From Utricularia gibba (Eukaryota; Streptophyta; Magnoliopsida; Lamiales; Lentibulariaceae), in assembly GCA_002189035.1 (NCBI GenBank), contig NEEC01000007.1:2356001-2420000 (forward strand): a stretch of 64,000 nt of DNA, read 5' to 3'. How positions within the stretch are numbered: the first letter of the stretch is position 1; every line of letters begins with the position of its first letter. Position numbers and translations under genes: made by a program. The notes under the pieces were generated by a model. That model was given only the letters and a program-made list of their open reading frames with translations. It searched no databases and had not been told where the DNA came from. Below are positions 1 to 12,154 of this stretch, piece by piece.

Positions 1-998
1 GACATCCAGCTTTGGCTCGGATACTGGCATAAATGTGAGAAGAAAACTGAGGTTACCAATCTGAGAGTTCATGTCCCATGTGTAAAGAAAGAAAGGTGAT
101 AATGCTGCTTGTGATGTCTCACCCATATCATCCTCTTCACTGGCGGCAGATTGTCTCAAATGGGACTGGTACTGATCAGGCAACTTCGAGAGGACAGATG
201 CTTCCAAGTGATGTTTTAGATCTGCAGCACATCTAAGACAAATATCAAGTTTCATTGTGAGCGAAGCCGCAAAAGTATATATCTTGAAATGAATGAGTAA
301 AGCATCCAAACCTTCGGGCAAATTCTTGCTCATGGCTTGAAAGCCGGCTTCGTAGCTCTGCAGTTTTCTCTATGTGGAATGCATACTTCTCGATCTGCTA
401 CGGCATGAATTACATGTGAGACATCAAACTATTTGGGGTGGGGGGACACAAAAAATTCCTATACACCCTGATACGTAAATCATTAGTGATTTGTTCTCAA
501 CACTCCAAGATTAGGACATCCAATCATGATTACCTTTAGAAGACGAGTCCGGAGATATGATCGCAGGAGATACATGGTCCTGTCCATGTCCATCTGATAG
601 AGGGAAACGGTAAGGGGATCAATACCACTTTTGTTAAACTCATCCACCATCTCTTCCTGAAAGCAGGAAAGAAATGTTACAGAAAGAAAGAATATACAGT
701 AATGCGAGAAATTGGATCAATACACTTTTCTCAAGCACATTTTTATTAAATCAAACTAGCTCTCCCTGCAACATCCCTACCCATCCCCAGAGCATAGTGG
801 ATTTGCTGGCACAAGCAAACAACTCACCATTAACTGGATTTGCTGGCGGGATCTGAGCACTAAGTCAGAGTCAAACTTTAAAATCTCAGGTGCAGCCTTC
901 TCGTTCCTCCATGCATTTTTCAAGATCTCAACATCTGTCGTCAACATTAAGGAATCATAATCTTCAGCATTAGAGCCCTCTCCGCCAACTGAATCCAT
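1..998 (-). CDS. SLD5: GINS complex subunit SLD5 (partial, C-terminus off the left edge)
   Basis: SLD5 is one of the four GINS subunits. With CDC45 and MCM2-7 it forms the replicative CMG helicase in the nucleus. Coding exons on the minus strand are 828-998, 534-656, 312-394, 123-232 and 1-23 (continuing out of the window). The joined product has the SLD5 N-terminal helices with the family block NAWRNEKAAPEIL, then DPLTVSLYQMD and LRSYLRTRL, and an acidic SEEDDM segment leading to SEPKLDV, where the C-terminal beta domain begins. All splice sites are GT-AG. I chose the ATG at 998 because the longer open frame upstream has only a GTG. Leader sequence probably runs to about 1.7 kb. A 26-base A run lies at about 1264-1289, upstream of the coding part. 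Identification is firm; the end of the gene is unseen. Confidence 0.88.
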
Positions 999-1799
999 GG
1001 AGCACCTCTCGTTCTTTTTGTTATCTCCCACCTCCCTAATATCAAAAGGTTTTCTGGCAACATGATTCAGGCTTTAAAAAGAGCAGCGATATCTACATGT
1101 TAGAAGTTAACACATGCCTCTGTGAACAAACCATCATTGAAAATGGGAATGAAGAAAAATAACCAACCTTAGAGGTTCACGTGAGTTGATCACAATATAC
1201 TCCTGGGATAGTATTTTGCGCTGGCAGACTCAAAGATCTGCAAGCATTTAGAACAACAAATTACAAAAAAAAAAAAAAAAAAAAAAAAACCAAGAGCCAA
1301 AACTCTTTCCAGGAACATTGTCTAAATAAGGGGACACAACCAAGCTAGCAGACACATTTAATAGTAGAAAGCCGAAGATTCAGCAATAGCATTTTGAATC
1401 AGAAAATCAGTAAGACATCTTTTATCTCCATTATCTGCAAAACTCACATATTCTGAAAGTGCGAATCAACCACATTTTGCTTCCGCAGAGTTTAAGTGGC
1501 AGCACAGGGATGCAAAGTCTGAAACAGAAAATTTAGTAACAGATGAGGCGAACATTTCCATAAATGGCCGGGTAGATAAAGTGGAAACGATTAACCACCG
1601 AAAAAAGATGAGCCCAATCTTGTGCCTCTGGTTTCGATCGGCTGACTGGCGGCTCCACCTTGAGATGAGATGAACGCTGATTGCGAGCTTGCTTTCCCGT
1701 CTTCTTACTCCCTGTGTTGCTACACAAAAGGAACAAGATTTGGGGGGAGAAAACTTTGATTTTCAAAGAGGCCCTTGTCATGGACTGGAAACAAAATTA

Positions 1800-3199
1800 G
1801 GCCCAACTTATCACATATGATTGATGGGCTGCAATTTCACTTAATATTGGGCTTAGTTCCCAAATTTTAGAAACATTTAGGAAAATATTTTAAAATATTT
1901 TGAAAAATGTATTTTGTTGATTAATTGAGAATAATTTAAAACATTCTTCAAATATTATTTCTTTTTTTTAAAGACAAAAAAAATTGAAAGTCTGAACAAA
2001 AAATTGGGTATTCATTAAACAAATTGAAAATAAAGTTATAAAAACTATATTATTTAACTTTTATTTATTTTAAAATACATTTATATAATATTAAATTATT
2101 AAATTTAATATATTAAACTTAACCATATATATTTTATAATATTAAATTTATATAAATAATTTTATACTATCTAACAAAACAGTTTTACAATCCTAAAACT
2201 GATTTTATTCACCTAATTTGAATACTCATTTCATTCTAAATCATGTGAATCAAAAGTTCAAATTAATGAATAAAGACTAAAATTCTCCATTTTATGGATA
2301 TCCCAAATAATGAATATTTAAATCTGAGAAACAAATAAATTCTTCATAAATAAAATTTCCAATTCTGGATAGTAAACACACCATAAATAAAGCTCAGGCA
2401 TAGTGTACTTTTAATTTAAGATCATATTCAGCCTTCATTAAATTTTACTATAAATACCCTTATCTTTAAATTACACTAAATCATATGTTATGTGCAACTT
2501 AATTTTTTGGGTTTTTTTAACCATTTTTCATAACTAATTGAATATAAAATGGTACGATAGTTTTAGTGTGTCGGAGAAAGCTGGAACTGGAAGGAGACGG
2601 TGGTAAAAAAGAAAAAGATTTTTCAACAGTTGCAGCGCTGAGAAGGGAAGAGAGTAGGCGTCACAGTAAACACAGCACAGACAGAGACAGCAATGAAAGC
2701 AGGAAAAAAAAATAAAGAAAGCAAAAGCATGCTCTGGCGCTATGGAGTCCTATGAAACATGTACAGTAGAGTGGCATGCATAAATGTCTCTGCAGAAGAG
2801 GCGGCCTTTTTCCTTCTCTTTCCCCATCAAAAGCTTGTATCTTTTATTTCCTTGTCTGCCATTCATTTCCCATAATAAATTACCACATCTCTGTCCTTCT
2901 CAAAAATCTCATTCCGCCATTGAAGTGCGCTCAAGAATCACACAGCTTTTTTTGCATTTCCCCTCGACCCTTCACAATCACTGGGATTAAACCAACTGGG
3001 GTGTTTAAAAGTCGTCGCCTTTATGTTTTTCTTTGATGCTTTTTTGCTGCTTCTGCTTCCCAAATCTCTGTAATGTAGCTACTGGGGGACTTGAAAGTTT
3101 CGCTGTCTATCGTTTCTTTTTATCGTTCATTTATTGGGTGGGTGTTCCTTGCTTCAAGAGACTTGCAGGTTTCAACAAAGTTTTGGGTTCTGGAACAGA
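1800..3199. other. Divergent spacer between SLD5 and the PIN gene
   Basis: About 1.4 kb separates the two divergently transcribed genes. Bases 1850-2540 are very A+T-rich with no credible coding sequence. From about 2560 the composition becomes more balanced, with CT-rich stretches typical of a plant promoter or 5' leader for the PIN gene. The short open frames here (for example 2776-3036) have no recognisable domain and I treat them as chance. Confidence 0.6.
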
Positions 3200-5361
3200 A
3201 TGATCTCTCTTACAGACCTCTACCATGTCCTTGCAGCTGTTGTTCCTCTCTACGTTGCAATGATTCTGGCGTATGGATCAGTGAAATGGTGGAAAATTTT
3301 CACCCCTGATCAGTGCTCTGGGATCAACAGATTCGTTGCACTTTTCGCTGTTCCTCTTCTCTCGTTCCACTTCATCTCCACCAATAATCCCTACGCCATG
3401 AACTACCGCTTCATCGCCGCCGACACTCTGCAGAAACTCATTGTTCTTGCTGTTCTGGCTGTCTGGTCCAGACTCAGCTCCAGGGGATCCCTTGAATGGT
3501 CCATTACACTGTTTTCTTTGTCAACTCTCCCAAACACGCTGGTTATGGGCATCCCTCTTCTGAAAGGGATGTACGGAGACTTCTCTGGGAGTTTAATGGT
3601 CCAGATTGTTGTGCTTCAATGCATCATCTGGTACACCTTGATGCTCTTCTTGTTTGAGTACAGAGGTGCGAGAATGTTGATCGCTGAGCAGTTTCCAGAC
3701 ACTGCTGGTGACATTATTTCGTTCAGAGTTGATTCGGACATCATTTCTTTGGATGGTAAGGAGCCATTACAGACGGAAGCGGAAGTTGGACAAGATGGGA
3801 AGATCCATGTTACTGTCCGAAAATCAGCGAGTTCCAGGTCTGAAATCTTTTCAAGAAGATCACACGGTCCGAACTCCGGTCTCTCTTTGACACCCCGTCC
3901 CTCCAATTTGACAAACGCAGAGATTTACTCTCTTCAGTCATCCCGAAATCCAACACCAAGGGGCTCCAGTTTCAATCACACCGATTTCTATTCAATGGTG
4001 AACGGTAAAAGCGCCTTGAGTGCTAGTCCAAGGCATTCCAATTTCGGGAACTCAGGATTTGATGAGGAGAATCAAGTACGAGTCACCGGCGGTTATGGTG
4101 GTTCTGCAGCCGCCGGAATATTCTCTCCGGCTACAGGACCTAATGCGAAAAAGAAGGCAAACGGGCATGATGTCGGCAAAGATCTTCACATGTTTGTGTG
4201 GAGTTCAAGTGCTTCTCCAGTTTCTGAAGGAGGGATCCATGTTTTCAGAGGAGGCGAATATGGAAATGAGGTCACCGTGGGACCTCATCCTAAAGGTGCA
4301 GATAGAACAGTTTCGTTTTCCAAGCATGTTGGTCATTACTCCACGTTTCTACTGGCATTTCAGTACACTATGCCACCATTATATTATTCCTGTTGTTCAA
4401 TCCTTGCAGAGTATGATGATTTCGGGAGAGAAGAGTTCAGCTTCGGGAACAAACATGGACCAAATGGCCCAGATGCATCTAAACTCGCATCGAGCTCCAC
4501 GGCGGAGCTCCGAACCAAGAGCGGTGGCGATGCCAAGGCGAATGCCATGCCGCCCACCAGTGTGATGACGAGGCTGATTCTGATCATGGTTTGGAGAAAG
4601 CTGATCAGAAATCCCAACACTTACTCCAGCCTCATTGGCCTCACCTGGTCTCTAGTCTCGTTCAGGTAATCAATCAATTCATCTCATTGTATACGAGAGT
4701 CCAGGATTTGTCTCATTGTCTGTGTGTGTTTGTAGATGGCACATTGAGATGCCTGTTATCGTTGCCAAATCGATTTCCATCCTGTCTGATGCCGGCCTCG
4801 GGATGGCGATGTTTAGTCTCGGTGAGCAAGACAACACATTCAAGTCCATGTCGTAGTTCCAGTTCCAAAGACTGAAAGAATACACCTTTTTTTGCTCAGG
4901 TTTGTTCATGGCGCTTCAGCCAAAGATCATCGCCTGCGGGAAGTCGATCGCCGCCTTCTCGATGGCCATCCGGTTCCTCACAGGTCCGGCCGTCATGGCT
5001 GCAGCATCGATAGCCGTTGGACTGAGAGGCGTGCTGCTGCACGTCGCAATAGTACAGGTATGTCATTTCCAAACACAAACAACCTCAAACAGTCAGCTCA
5101 GAAGCCACTGTCTTCTTCCTCCTCAGGCCGCTCTTCCACAAGGAATCGTCCCCTTCGTCTTCGCAAAGGAGTACAACGTTCACCCCGACATTCTCAGCAC
5201 CGGGTTCGAACTTCGAACCCCTCTCTGCATCCACACTCACACACACGCACACAGGGATTAAATGAAGTTCAACTCGAATCTGCTTGTGTCGCAGGGTGAT
5301 CTTCGGAATGCTGATAGCGCTCCCCATAACTCTCGTGTACTACATCCTGTTGGGGTTGTGA
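3200..5361 (+). CDS. PIN1: PIN-type auxin efflux carrier, PIN1 clade
   Basis: This is a canonical long PIN protein, a plasma-membrane carrier that exports auxin directionally. Exons 3200-4295, 4410-4665, 4736-4821, 4900-5057, 5127-5203 and 5295-5361 join in frame to 579 residues. The N-terminal membrane half contains [17 protein letters not shown] and [16 protein letters not shown]; the C-terminal half ends in the family tail YYILLGL. The central hydrophilic loop has phosphosite motifs of the PINOID/D6PK type: TPRPSN (T231), TPRGSS (T252) and a variant SPRHSN (S276). The NPNTY sequence follows VWRKLIR. The block [15 protein letters not shown] and EEFSFGNK point to the PIN1 clade. It is shorter than Arabidopsis PIN1 (622 aa) because of the loop. 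The start is the ATG at 3200, since the longer frame upstream lacks an ATG. A run of 18 G follows the stop codon by one base. Confidence 0.93.
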
Positions 5362-5362
5362 A

Positions 5363-5380
5363 GGGGGGGGGGGGGGGGGG
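5363..5380 (+). repeat. Poly-G tract of 18 bases
   Basis: An uninterrupted run of 18 G lies one base after the stop codon of the PIN gene, in its 3' untranslated region. Such runs are rare in plant transcripts. The exact length is unreliable in any sequencing technology. Confidence 0.9.
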
Positions 5381-7125
5381 CTCCTGGACACGGAGGGGGT
5401 TCATTCAGACAAGTATTCGCCGGCCATCCGCCACGACAACACCATCCTGTAAAGGCAGCCTGTCGGGTGAAAGGGGATCCAGTGGTAGTCGCTATTATTG
5501 CAGTAGTTCTTTTGTTGGCTTGTCCAGTTTGTTCCTTCTAACCAGTGCAGTGGGGATTCCCTTCTTTCCGTGGAGAACATTTTCACGTGGGTTGTGTTGC
5601 GTTATGTGAAGCCAAAGTTCATCCAGGACAGGGAATACCGTACAATGAAAACTGCTTCACAGTTTTGTTATTTCCATTTTGTTTTAAATATCAATATAAT
5701 ATTAATATGTCTTTTTTCATATTTTAATATTTTAAATATGATTTTTTACCAAATTTATATTAAAAAATAGATAATCATTTTACCAATTTATTAAATAGAC
5801 AATTTCTTGAGCATTTTTTTACATTTTTCAGTAAAATGGATAAAAAATGCACATTTTCGCACTAAATTTGGGACGAATTTCTTCGTAGTGCGTGGGCCGG
5901 GGAGAATATTCGCGTCATTTTGTTTTTATGTTTATTCCATAAATATATTCCTTTTTTCCAATTTAAAATTAATACGGACTACAGTGATCTGATTGCTCGC
6001 CGGGCAAGTTGCAGAGTGTCCCCGAAAATTGGGGCTTCGCAGAATCATTCCTGGCTAAGGCCTTGGAAATGGAAAACCTAGGGATGCTCTCGAATCGCGT
6101 GATGCGCACTCGGAAGTTAATTTCTATGGCAACAGTCAATCACTGAGGTGCAGAAGATCGGGTTTCAGAAGATTTTGCCTCTAGAAGAGGCTATCGGACT
6201 GGGGAAACGGTGGAGTTGGGTGAGATAAAGGCTCGGACCGTGCGCATTCGCGGATGCTGCACGAATTCTCCAGCTGGATTGTTGAGTTTCAGATCGGGGT
6301 ACCTCAGATTCTTACGCTGTTGGGTAGACTATGATCGGATTCCATTCTGCAACTCTTCTTTTTTTTTTCCCAGATAGGGTTTTATTACACTGTTCTTCAA
6401 TGCCTGAAATGGGGTACCAATCGGTGAACAGTGAAACAGATCGTAATACAATGATGTGCTTTTGCACCATTGAAAAATCATACTTTTTCTCATGGCTGTG
6501 CATCGGTTCTCAACGGAACGGGAAAAGACATCCACATCACAAAACAGCGCACAAGCGAATGATTGTTACCTGGTACAGAGTAAGTTCATAGGTGAAAATG
6601 CCAGCAAGAGGAAGTGCATGAGATCAACCAAACACGGGGAACAAAATGCGTAAATCTCCCCACATAATAACGTTGTAGTATGCTGCTTCTGTGAGGCTTT
6701 ATACACTGAAAACCCATATTTTCTCATGGTCGTGTTTGGATTCTTCAAAAACTTATTCCCTTTAAATGAATGGTTAAGGAAGAAGCTCATTATCCATCCA
6801 CATTGAAACAGTAACAACATTCCCTTGACACCCACATTACATCCCTTTACAGAGTTAAGAGCCAGCCACTGAGTTCAAAGATGAAACCAGGCAGCAAGCC
6901 TCTAAGATCAACTGAAACTTGGGAAGAACACCATATCCTAAAAATGTTCAAAAAACATGGTAATTGCAACGAATGAGGTTTCTAACCTGTGAGTATATTG
7001 ATACTAGATTAAAGGCACGTAAAAGAAAGGTCTTATGAACCCATAAGAATCCAGGATGGAAATGAGACTCACGCTGCAAACTGCAAACATGAATTATAAT
7101 CAGGATAAACACTGACCTAATCAAG
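5381..7125. other. Spacer between PIN and ISD11-like gene
   Basis: Bases 5640-5990 are A+T-rich and show nothing. Bases 5990-6600 have more balanced composition and could be transcribed, but the longest frames (6331-6591 plus; 6566-6835 minus) match no family I recognise. Bases 6600-7125 probably include the 3' untranslated region of the minus-strand LYR gene. I see no RNA gene here. Confidence 0.45.
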
Positions 7126-7410
7126 CTATGATGTGGGCAGATTCTTGATTTCCATGATATTCTTGACACCAGGGGCGTAGAGTGAGTAAACAATGGCCTG
7201 CCGCTTGGCTACGGCTAGTTGAGCCTTACCATCGGCGAAGGCAGATGAAGCCTCGGCAGAGTTCCGCAACAAGCTGCTATGTTGACGGAAGGCATCGACA
7301 GTACGACGCTTCGCGTATTCCCTAATATTGTAGTCCGCGAATCCACGCGCCGTCCTGAGAAGAGACCGATAGAGTGCCAACACCTCCCCCCGAGTTGCTG
7401 CCGATCCCAT
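7126..7410 (-). CDS. ISD11: LYR-motif protein, ISD11/LYRM4-like
   Basis: This is a single-exon, 94-residue protein of the LYR superfamily. The LYR tripeptide is at residues 13-15 in the context VLALYRSLLRTAR, followed by a Phe and the basic REYAKRRTVDAFRQH helix. This arrangement matches ISD11/LYRM4, the small mitochondrial partner that stabilises the cysteine desulfurase NFS1 during Fe-S cluster assembly. Length is typical for the family (about 90 aa). The ATG at 7410 is the only sensible start. An A-rich tract lies just upstream (7429-7447). Other LYR proteins of similar size exist, so the orthology is likely but not proven. Confidence 0.84.
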   Translation of the reverse strand: MGSAATRGEVLALYRSLLRTARGFADYNIREYAKRRTVDAFRQHSSLLRNSAEASSAFADGKAQLAVAKRQAIVYSLYAPGVKNIMEIKNLPTS

Positions 7411-8518
7411 CTTCCGAATTCCCCTACAGAAAAAAAAAAAAAAAAAACCTAAACTATGCTAAATAGCCCCTCAACCCAGAATGATAAATTTACCAGGAAA
7501 ACAAAGCCTTCAACAAACTAAAAGCTCAAAAGGCAAACATGCCACCAGGATTCAACTTCAATTCTACAGAAAATACGATCATCATCAATCTGATTGAATA
7601 CCCCCAATCAATAAACACCACTCTCAAAAGATTACCCCTTCCAACCAAGAAACATTGTAATTCACCCCCACACGCATCCACAATCATCCTAAAATTTTCC
7701 TTACTCTTGCTCAGTCCCCGAATTCGAGAATTGCCCTCACCGTTCCTTGTGCCAAGAAGGGTTGCTCAGTCGGCGATTTGGCGATAAAATCACTGCAATT
7801 TCTTTTTTTTTATTAAATATCAATTTTCATCCTTAGAGTCAGCCCAAGTCCAGCCCGATGGGCCAAGCTCGAACGCCTTAATGGCCCCCACCAGCCCATA
7901 CTGAGACTGCCCAGGCTCGACCCATGACCATCTCTAACGCCAAAAATAGATTTTCGATTATTGAAAAGTAAATTATGTTTTTGCTAGTGTCCTTCAACGT
8001 ATATATATAATTTATTATTATTTAATAAATTAATCAATTAAACTCTAATTTTTATCACTAAATATATACTTGTTTTCAGCCCAAACATATGTGGCATTTG
8101 GTGCCTTTTCGAGTAGCGCTGAACCTCACCAGCACCCACGTCCCGATTCATAATCTGAATCTTCAAATCCCAATCCTTACCAGGAAGGCGACCACATTCC
8201 GATGAGGACGAAAAAAGACCCATTCGCAGCATGTCCTCCATTATTTTGCAATTCCTAAAAATATATTATAAAAAAAGTGAAAATTGGGTTTTAATTGAAA
8301 ATAAAAATTAAGGAGAATGTAAAATAAATAAAATAATAAAGAATGAGTTTTTTTAAAATGTGAAACTAGGCTTGGTGTGTACGGCATAAATTCATTAGAC
8401 TCGTCAAGAAAACCAGGAAAAAAAGATTATACTTTTCGTTCTCCAGATTCACATTGCTGACTGGCGGCCGATTCTTGTGTTTGTATAGACGCAAGATTCG
8501 GATTCATCATCCTGGAAA
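7411..8518. other. Divergent spacer, ISD11-like to GH31 gene
   Basis: Divergent promoter region of about 1.1 kb. A balanced stretch at 7840-7930 is rich in CCCA/GGGC words. The rest is A+T-rich. No protein or RNA gene is supported. Confidence 0.5.
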
Positions 8519-11500
8519 ATGGGACACGGACATGGTATTCGAGTAACGAGGAAGCACCACATACATCTCAACAACCCATTTCCTGCAAAGCCAAAAGCTC
8601 TTCCTTTTCTCACAGGATCCTTGCTTATCCACACCCACAAACTCGATGATGATGATGATTTCAAAATTGGAAGACATTTTCGACTCAAGTGGTCGCGAAT
8701 CGATGGTGGGTCGGTTTCAGTTTGTCACGATTCGCAGCCGGGGAAGTCCCTGTGGTCCACTCTTCCGGGGAAATCGTTTCTTTCCGCTGCTGTTGCCGAT
8801 ACCGAAGTCGAGGAGAGCCGGGGTTCGTTCGCGATAAGTGACAGGAAGGTTCACTTGGTCTGCAGTCATCAGACGATTGAAGATATCAGGGTGATTGAAG
8901 GATCAGACGTCATGGATAATACCAATAGGCAACGGTTGCCGGTGGTTCTGATCAAGGGGAGAGTACTCAGTTTGAAGGAATTGGGGAAGAAGGCTGACAA
9001 GAGTTCGGTTATGGCTGAGCAAGAAAGTGTAGAGAAACGAGAGGAGAATCTTGCAGCATATGCAAAGTACTGGATGCTGTTCGAGCAGAAAAATGATCAT
9101 CAAGTTGGATTCCAAGTGAGTTTTGGAAAACCTGTTGTAGTGCTCTCTCCAAGAAACTCTAGTTACATCCCGGGAGCTCTCGGGTTTCCAGAATCTATGG
9201 CTGAGACTGTAGATTCTCGTGATTTCAACAGGATTTGCGTCACCTACGCTAGTGACAGAAGCGAGAGATTTTATGGGTTTGGGGAGCAGTTTTCTCACAT
9301 GGATTTCAAGGGTAAGATGGTCCCAATATTAGTTCAAGAACAGGGGATTGGGAGAGGCGATCAACCGATCACCTTCGCTGCGAATATGTTGAGTTACAGG
9401 TAACATCTAACATCAAGAACAGTGGTGGATTCTGAGTACTGATGATATCTGCATATTTATCAGAGCTTTACTTATGGACTGAAGGTCTGGTGGTGATGAA
9501 AGTACAACTTACGCGCCTTCCCCCTTCTACATGACATCAAAAATGAGGTCCCTTTACTTGGAAGGATACAACTATTCTGTTTTTGATCTCACAAAGGATG
9601 ATTGCGTGCAGATAAAGGTACATCATACTGATTCTGTAAAAGGGCTTTATTATGCTTCCTCATGTACACTGCTGCCTGCATATCTAGTTTTCTTAACCTC
9701 CAGAATTGGTTGCAGATTCATGGTGATGCGATAGAAGGAAGGATATTGTATGGTAACACGCCCATCGAGCTTATCGAGCGCTTCACAGAAACAATAGGGA
9801 GACCAAAGGAACTTCCTGAATGGATCATTTCAGGGGCTGTAGTGGGAATGCAGGGAGGCACTGTAGCTGTGAGAAGAATATTGGAGCAGCTGCGTGCCTA
9901 CAACACTCCAATTTCAGCATTTTGGTTGCAGGTACATCCAAAACAGAGATCCAGTTTGCGAGTTTTCTGCTTCTACTTTTGATATATTTTTTTTACATGG
10001 AATCACGCTCTTTTTGTGCACAGGACTGGGTAGGAGAAAGGAAGACAGTTATAGGGTCACAACTCTGGTGGAACTGGGAAGTCGATTCAACTAGATATTC
10101 AGGATGGAAAGAGCTGATCAAAGATCTTAATGATCATGAAATTAAAGTTTTGACTTATTGCAATCCTTGCCTAGCACCTGTATGTTATGCTATCCTATTT
10201 TTCATTCTAGGAATCCCAATTTTATCTTTCTGATGTCAATGTATTGAGAAAATCTTGCTCTGAGGCACACAGGTTGAAGGAAAGGCGAACATACAGAGAA
10301 ACCTGTATGAGGAGGCCAAAAAGCTGGACATCTTAGTGAAAGACAGACAAGGAAGACCATACATGGTTCCAAATACAGCATTTGATGTAGGAATGCTGGA
10401 TTTGACAAATCCCAGAACAGAAACTTGGTTCAAACAAATATTAGGAAACATGGTGGAAGATGGTGTCAGGGGCTGGATGGCTGATTTTGGTGAAGGCTTG
10501 CCAGTTGATGCCTGCCTTTACTCAGGTACCTCCCTTGATCTGATCAAAAGGATAAAGTTTTCAAAGTACAGTCTCATTGATTCACTTAGCAATGACCATG
10601 AATGAAAACGCCACTGAACTTCAGGAGAAGATCCAATAACTGCACATAACAGATACCCGGAGATATGGGCAACCATAAACCGAGAATTCGCTGATGAATG
10701 GAAGCAAACCCATCAGGAGGATTTGGTTTTCTTCATGAGAGCGGGCTTCCGAAGCAGTCCAAACCAGGCAAGCCTTTTCTGGGAAGGAGACCAGATGGTG
10801 AGTTGGCAACCCAATGATGGGATAAAGAGCGCAGTGGTAGGTCTGCTAAGCAGTGGGCTTTCGGGTTACAGCTTCAATCACAGTGATATTGGAGGGTACT
10901 GCTCTGTACAACTGCCGTTCCTCAACTACCAAAGGACAGAAGAGCTTCTCCTCAGGTGGATGGAAGTGAATGCATTCACCACTGTGTTCCGCAGCCATGA
11001 AGTAAGTGACAAATAGCACCTACTGGAAAACAAGAATTTCATCTTCTTGCATTGAAACTAGGAACTCTGTTAAAGAGCCCTTGACATGTTTCATTCGCCA
11101 TTTTCTCAGGGAAACAAGCCATGGGCCAACAGCCAGTTCTACTCGAACCAAAGAACACTCTCTCACTTTTCACGGTTTGCAACAATATACAAGGCGTGGA
11201 AGTTTTACAGGATCCAGCTGATCAAGGTAATAATACCACAACTTCACCTCAGAAGAAGAACCAGCAGTCATTCCTACTCTTTTCCTTGTAACAGGAAGCA
11301 TCCCAGAAAGGGTTACCGGTTTGCCGTCACCTATTCCTACACTACCCGGAAGACAAACATGTTCAAACTCTAACATATCAGCAATTTCTAGTAGGCAGAG
11401 AGATTCTAGTTGTCCCTGTTCTAGACAAGAACAGGAAAGATGTCATGGTCTACTTCCCACAAGGAGAGAACTGCTCTTGGAAGCATGTGTGGACAGGAAA

Positions 11501-11630
11501 ACTCTATGCTAAACAAGGCGTTCAGATCTGCATTGAAGCTCCAATAGGACATCCTGCTGTATTTGTCAAGGATGGTTCTGTCATTGGAGAAACGTTTCTG
11601 GAAAACCTTATGCAGTATGGAATCCTATGA
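8519..11630 (+). CDS. Glycoside hydrolase family 31, YihQ (sulfoquinovosidase)-like
   Basis: Exons 8519-9399, 9485-9617, 9716-9931, 10024-10179, 10273-10525, 10625-11001, 11110-11226 and 11295-11630 join in frame to 822 residues. It is a retaining GH31 alpha-glycosidase, closest in motif pattern to E. coli YihQ, which releases sulfoquinovose from sulfoquinovosyl glycerides. The nucleophile Asp533 is in GWMADFGE, the acid/base Asp602 in GDQMVSW, and the active-site lid in NHSDIGGY. Positions equivalent to YihQ Gln288, Trp304 and Tyr508 are present (Gln410, Trp426, Tyr638), but YihQ Arg301 corresponds to Gln423. The N-terminal 100 or so residues are poorly conserved; I cannot assign a clear targeting signal. 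Substrate could be sulfoquinovosides or another alpha-glucoside. Plant genomes often annotate such genes as alpha-glucosidase YihQ-like. Confidence 0.87.
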
Positions 11631-12154
11631 AGCAACACAATAGAATGAATTCTTTTGTTTCTGTACCAAATTTGTCCAACCATCGCCTAGCTTTTGAATG
11701 TTCTGTTAATGTAGAAACAAGAACAAAATTTTTTTTGCTCCATAATATGTACGGACTTATTTTTGCGCAACACATATTTCTCATTTTTTTAAAAATAATA
11801 CAAATACAAAATTAATTATTCACTTATTTTAATTTTTCATTCTCATTCTAATAAATTTCTTTTCTAATATTTTAATTTATTTTTGCTCCGTCATCCTAAT
11901 AGGATTGACTACTAATGCCTCATTGCACTTGTTGGTGCATATAAATGTCAATTTTTAGATTGGTAGTGATTTTTTTTTTTTAATACAAAGTGTCACCCAA
12001 CCAATTTCTACTGGATTTTCTTCAGTTTGTATAATCAGACAGCCACAATAACATTATTGCATCCTGGATGTAGAGAAAAATCATGGAATCACAGCAGAGA
12101 GACAAACGTACAACACAATATACATGTTCTTCTACACCAAAACCGTTCTTCTAT
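11631..12154. other. Convergent spacer between GH31 and TGA genes
   Basis: The 3' ends of two convergent genes face each other here. The region is A+T-rich and holds presumably both 3' untranslated regions. Nothing else is seen. Confidence 0.6.

Noticed and set aside
1533..1781. 82-codon minus-strand frame upstream of SLD5
   Set aside because: No recognisable domain; lies in the likely SLD5 leader and promoter.
5363..5380. Poly-G tract as evidence of a vector or assembly join
   Set aside because: Sequence on both sides is plausible PIN 3' end; there is no sign of foreign sequence, so I report only the tract.
6331..6591. 86-codon plus-strand frame between PIN and ISD11-like gene
   Set aside because: Composition is not protein-like, no family match, and an opposing frame covers the same bases.
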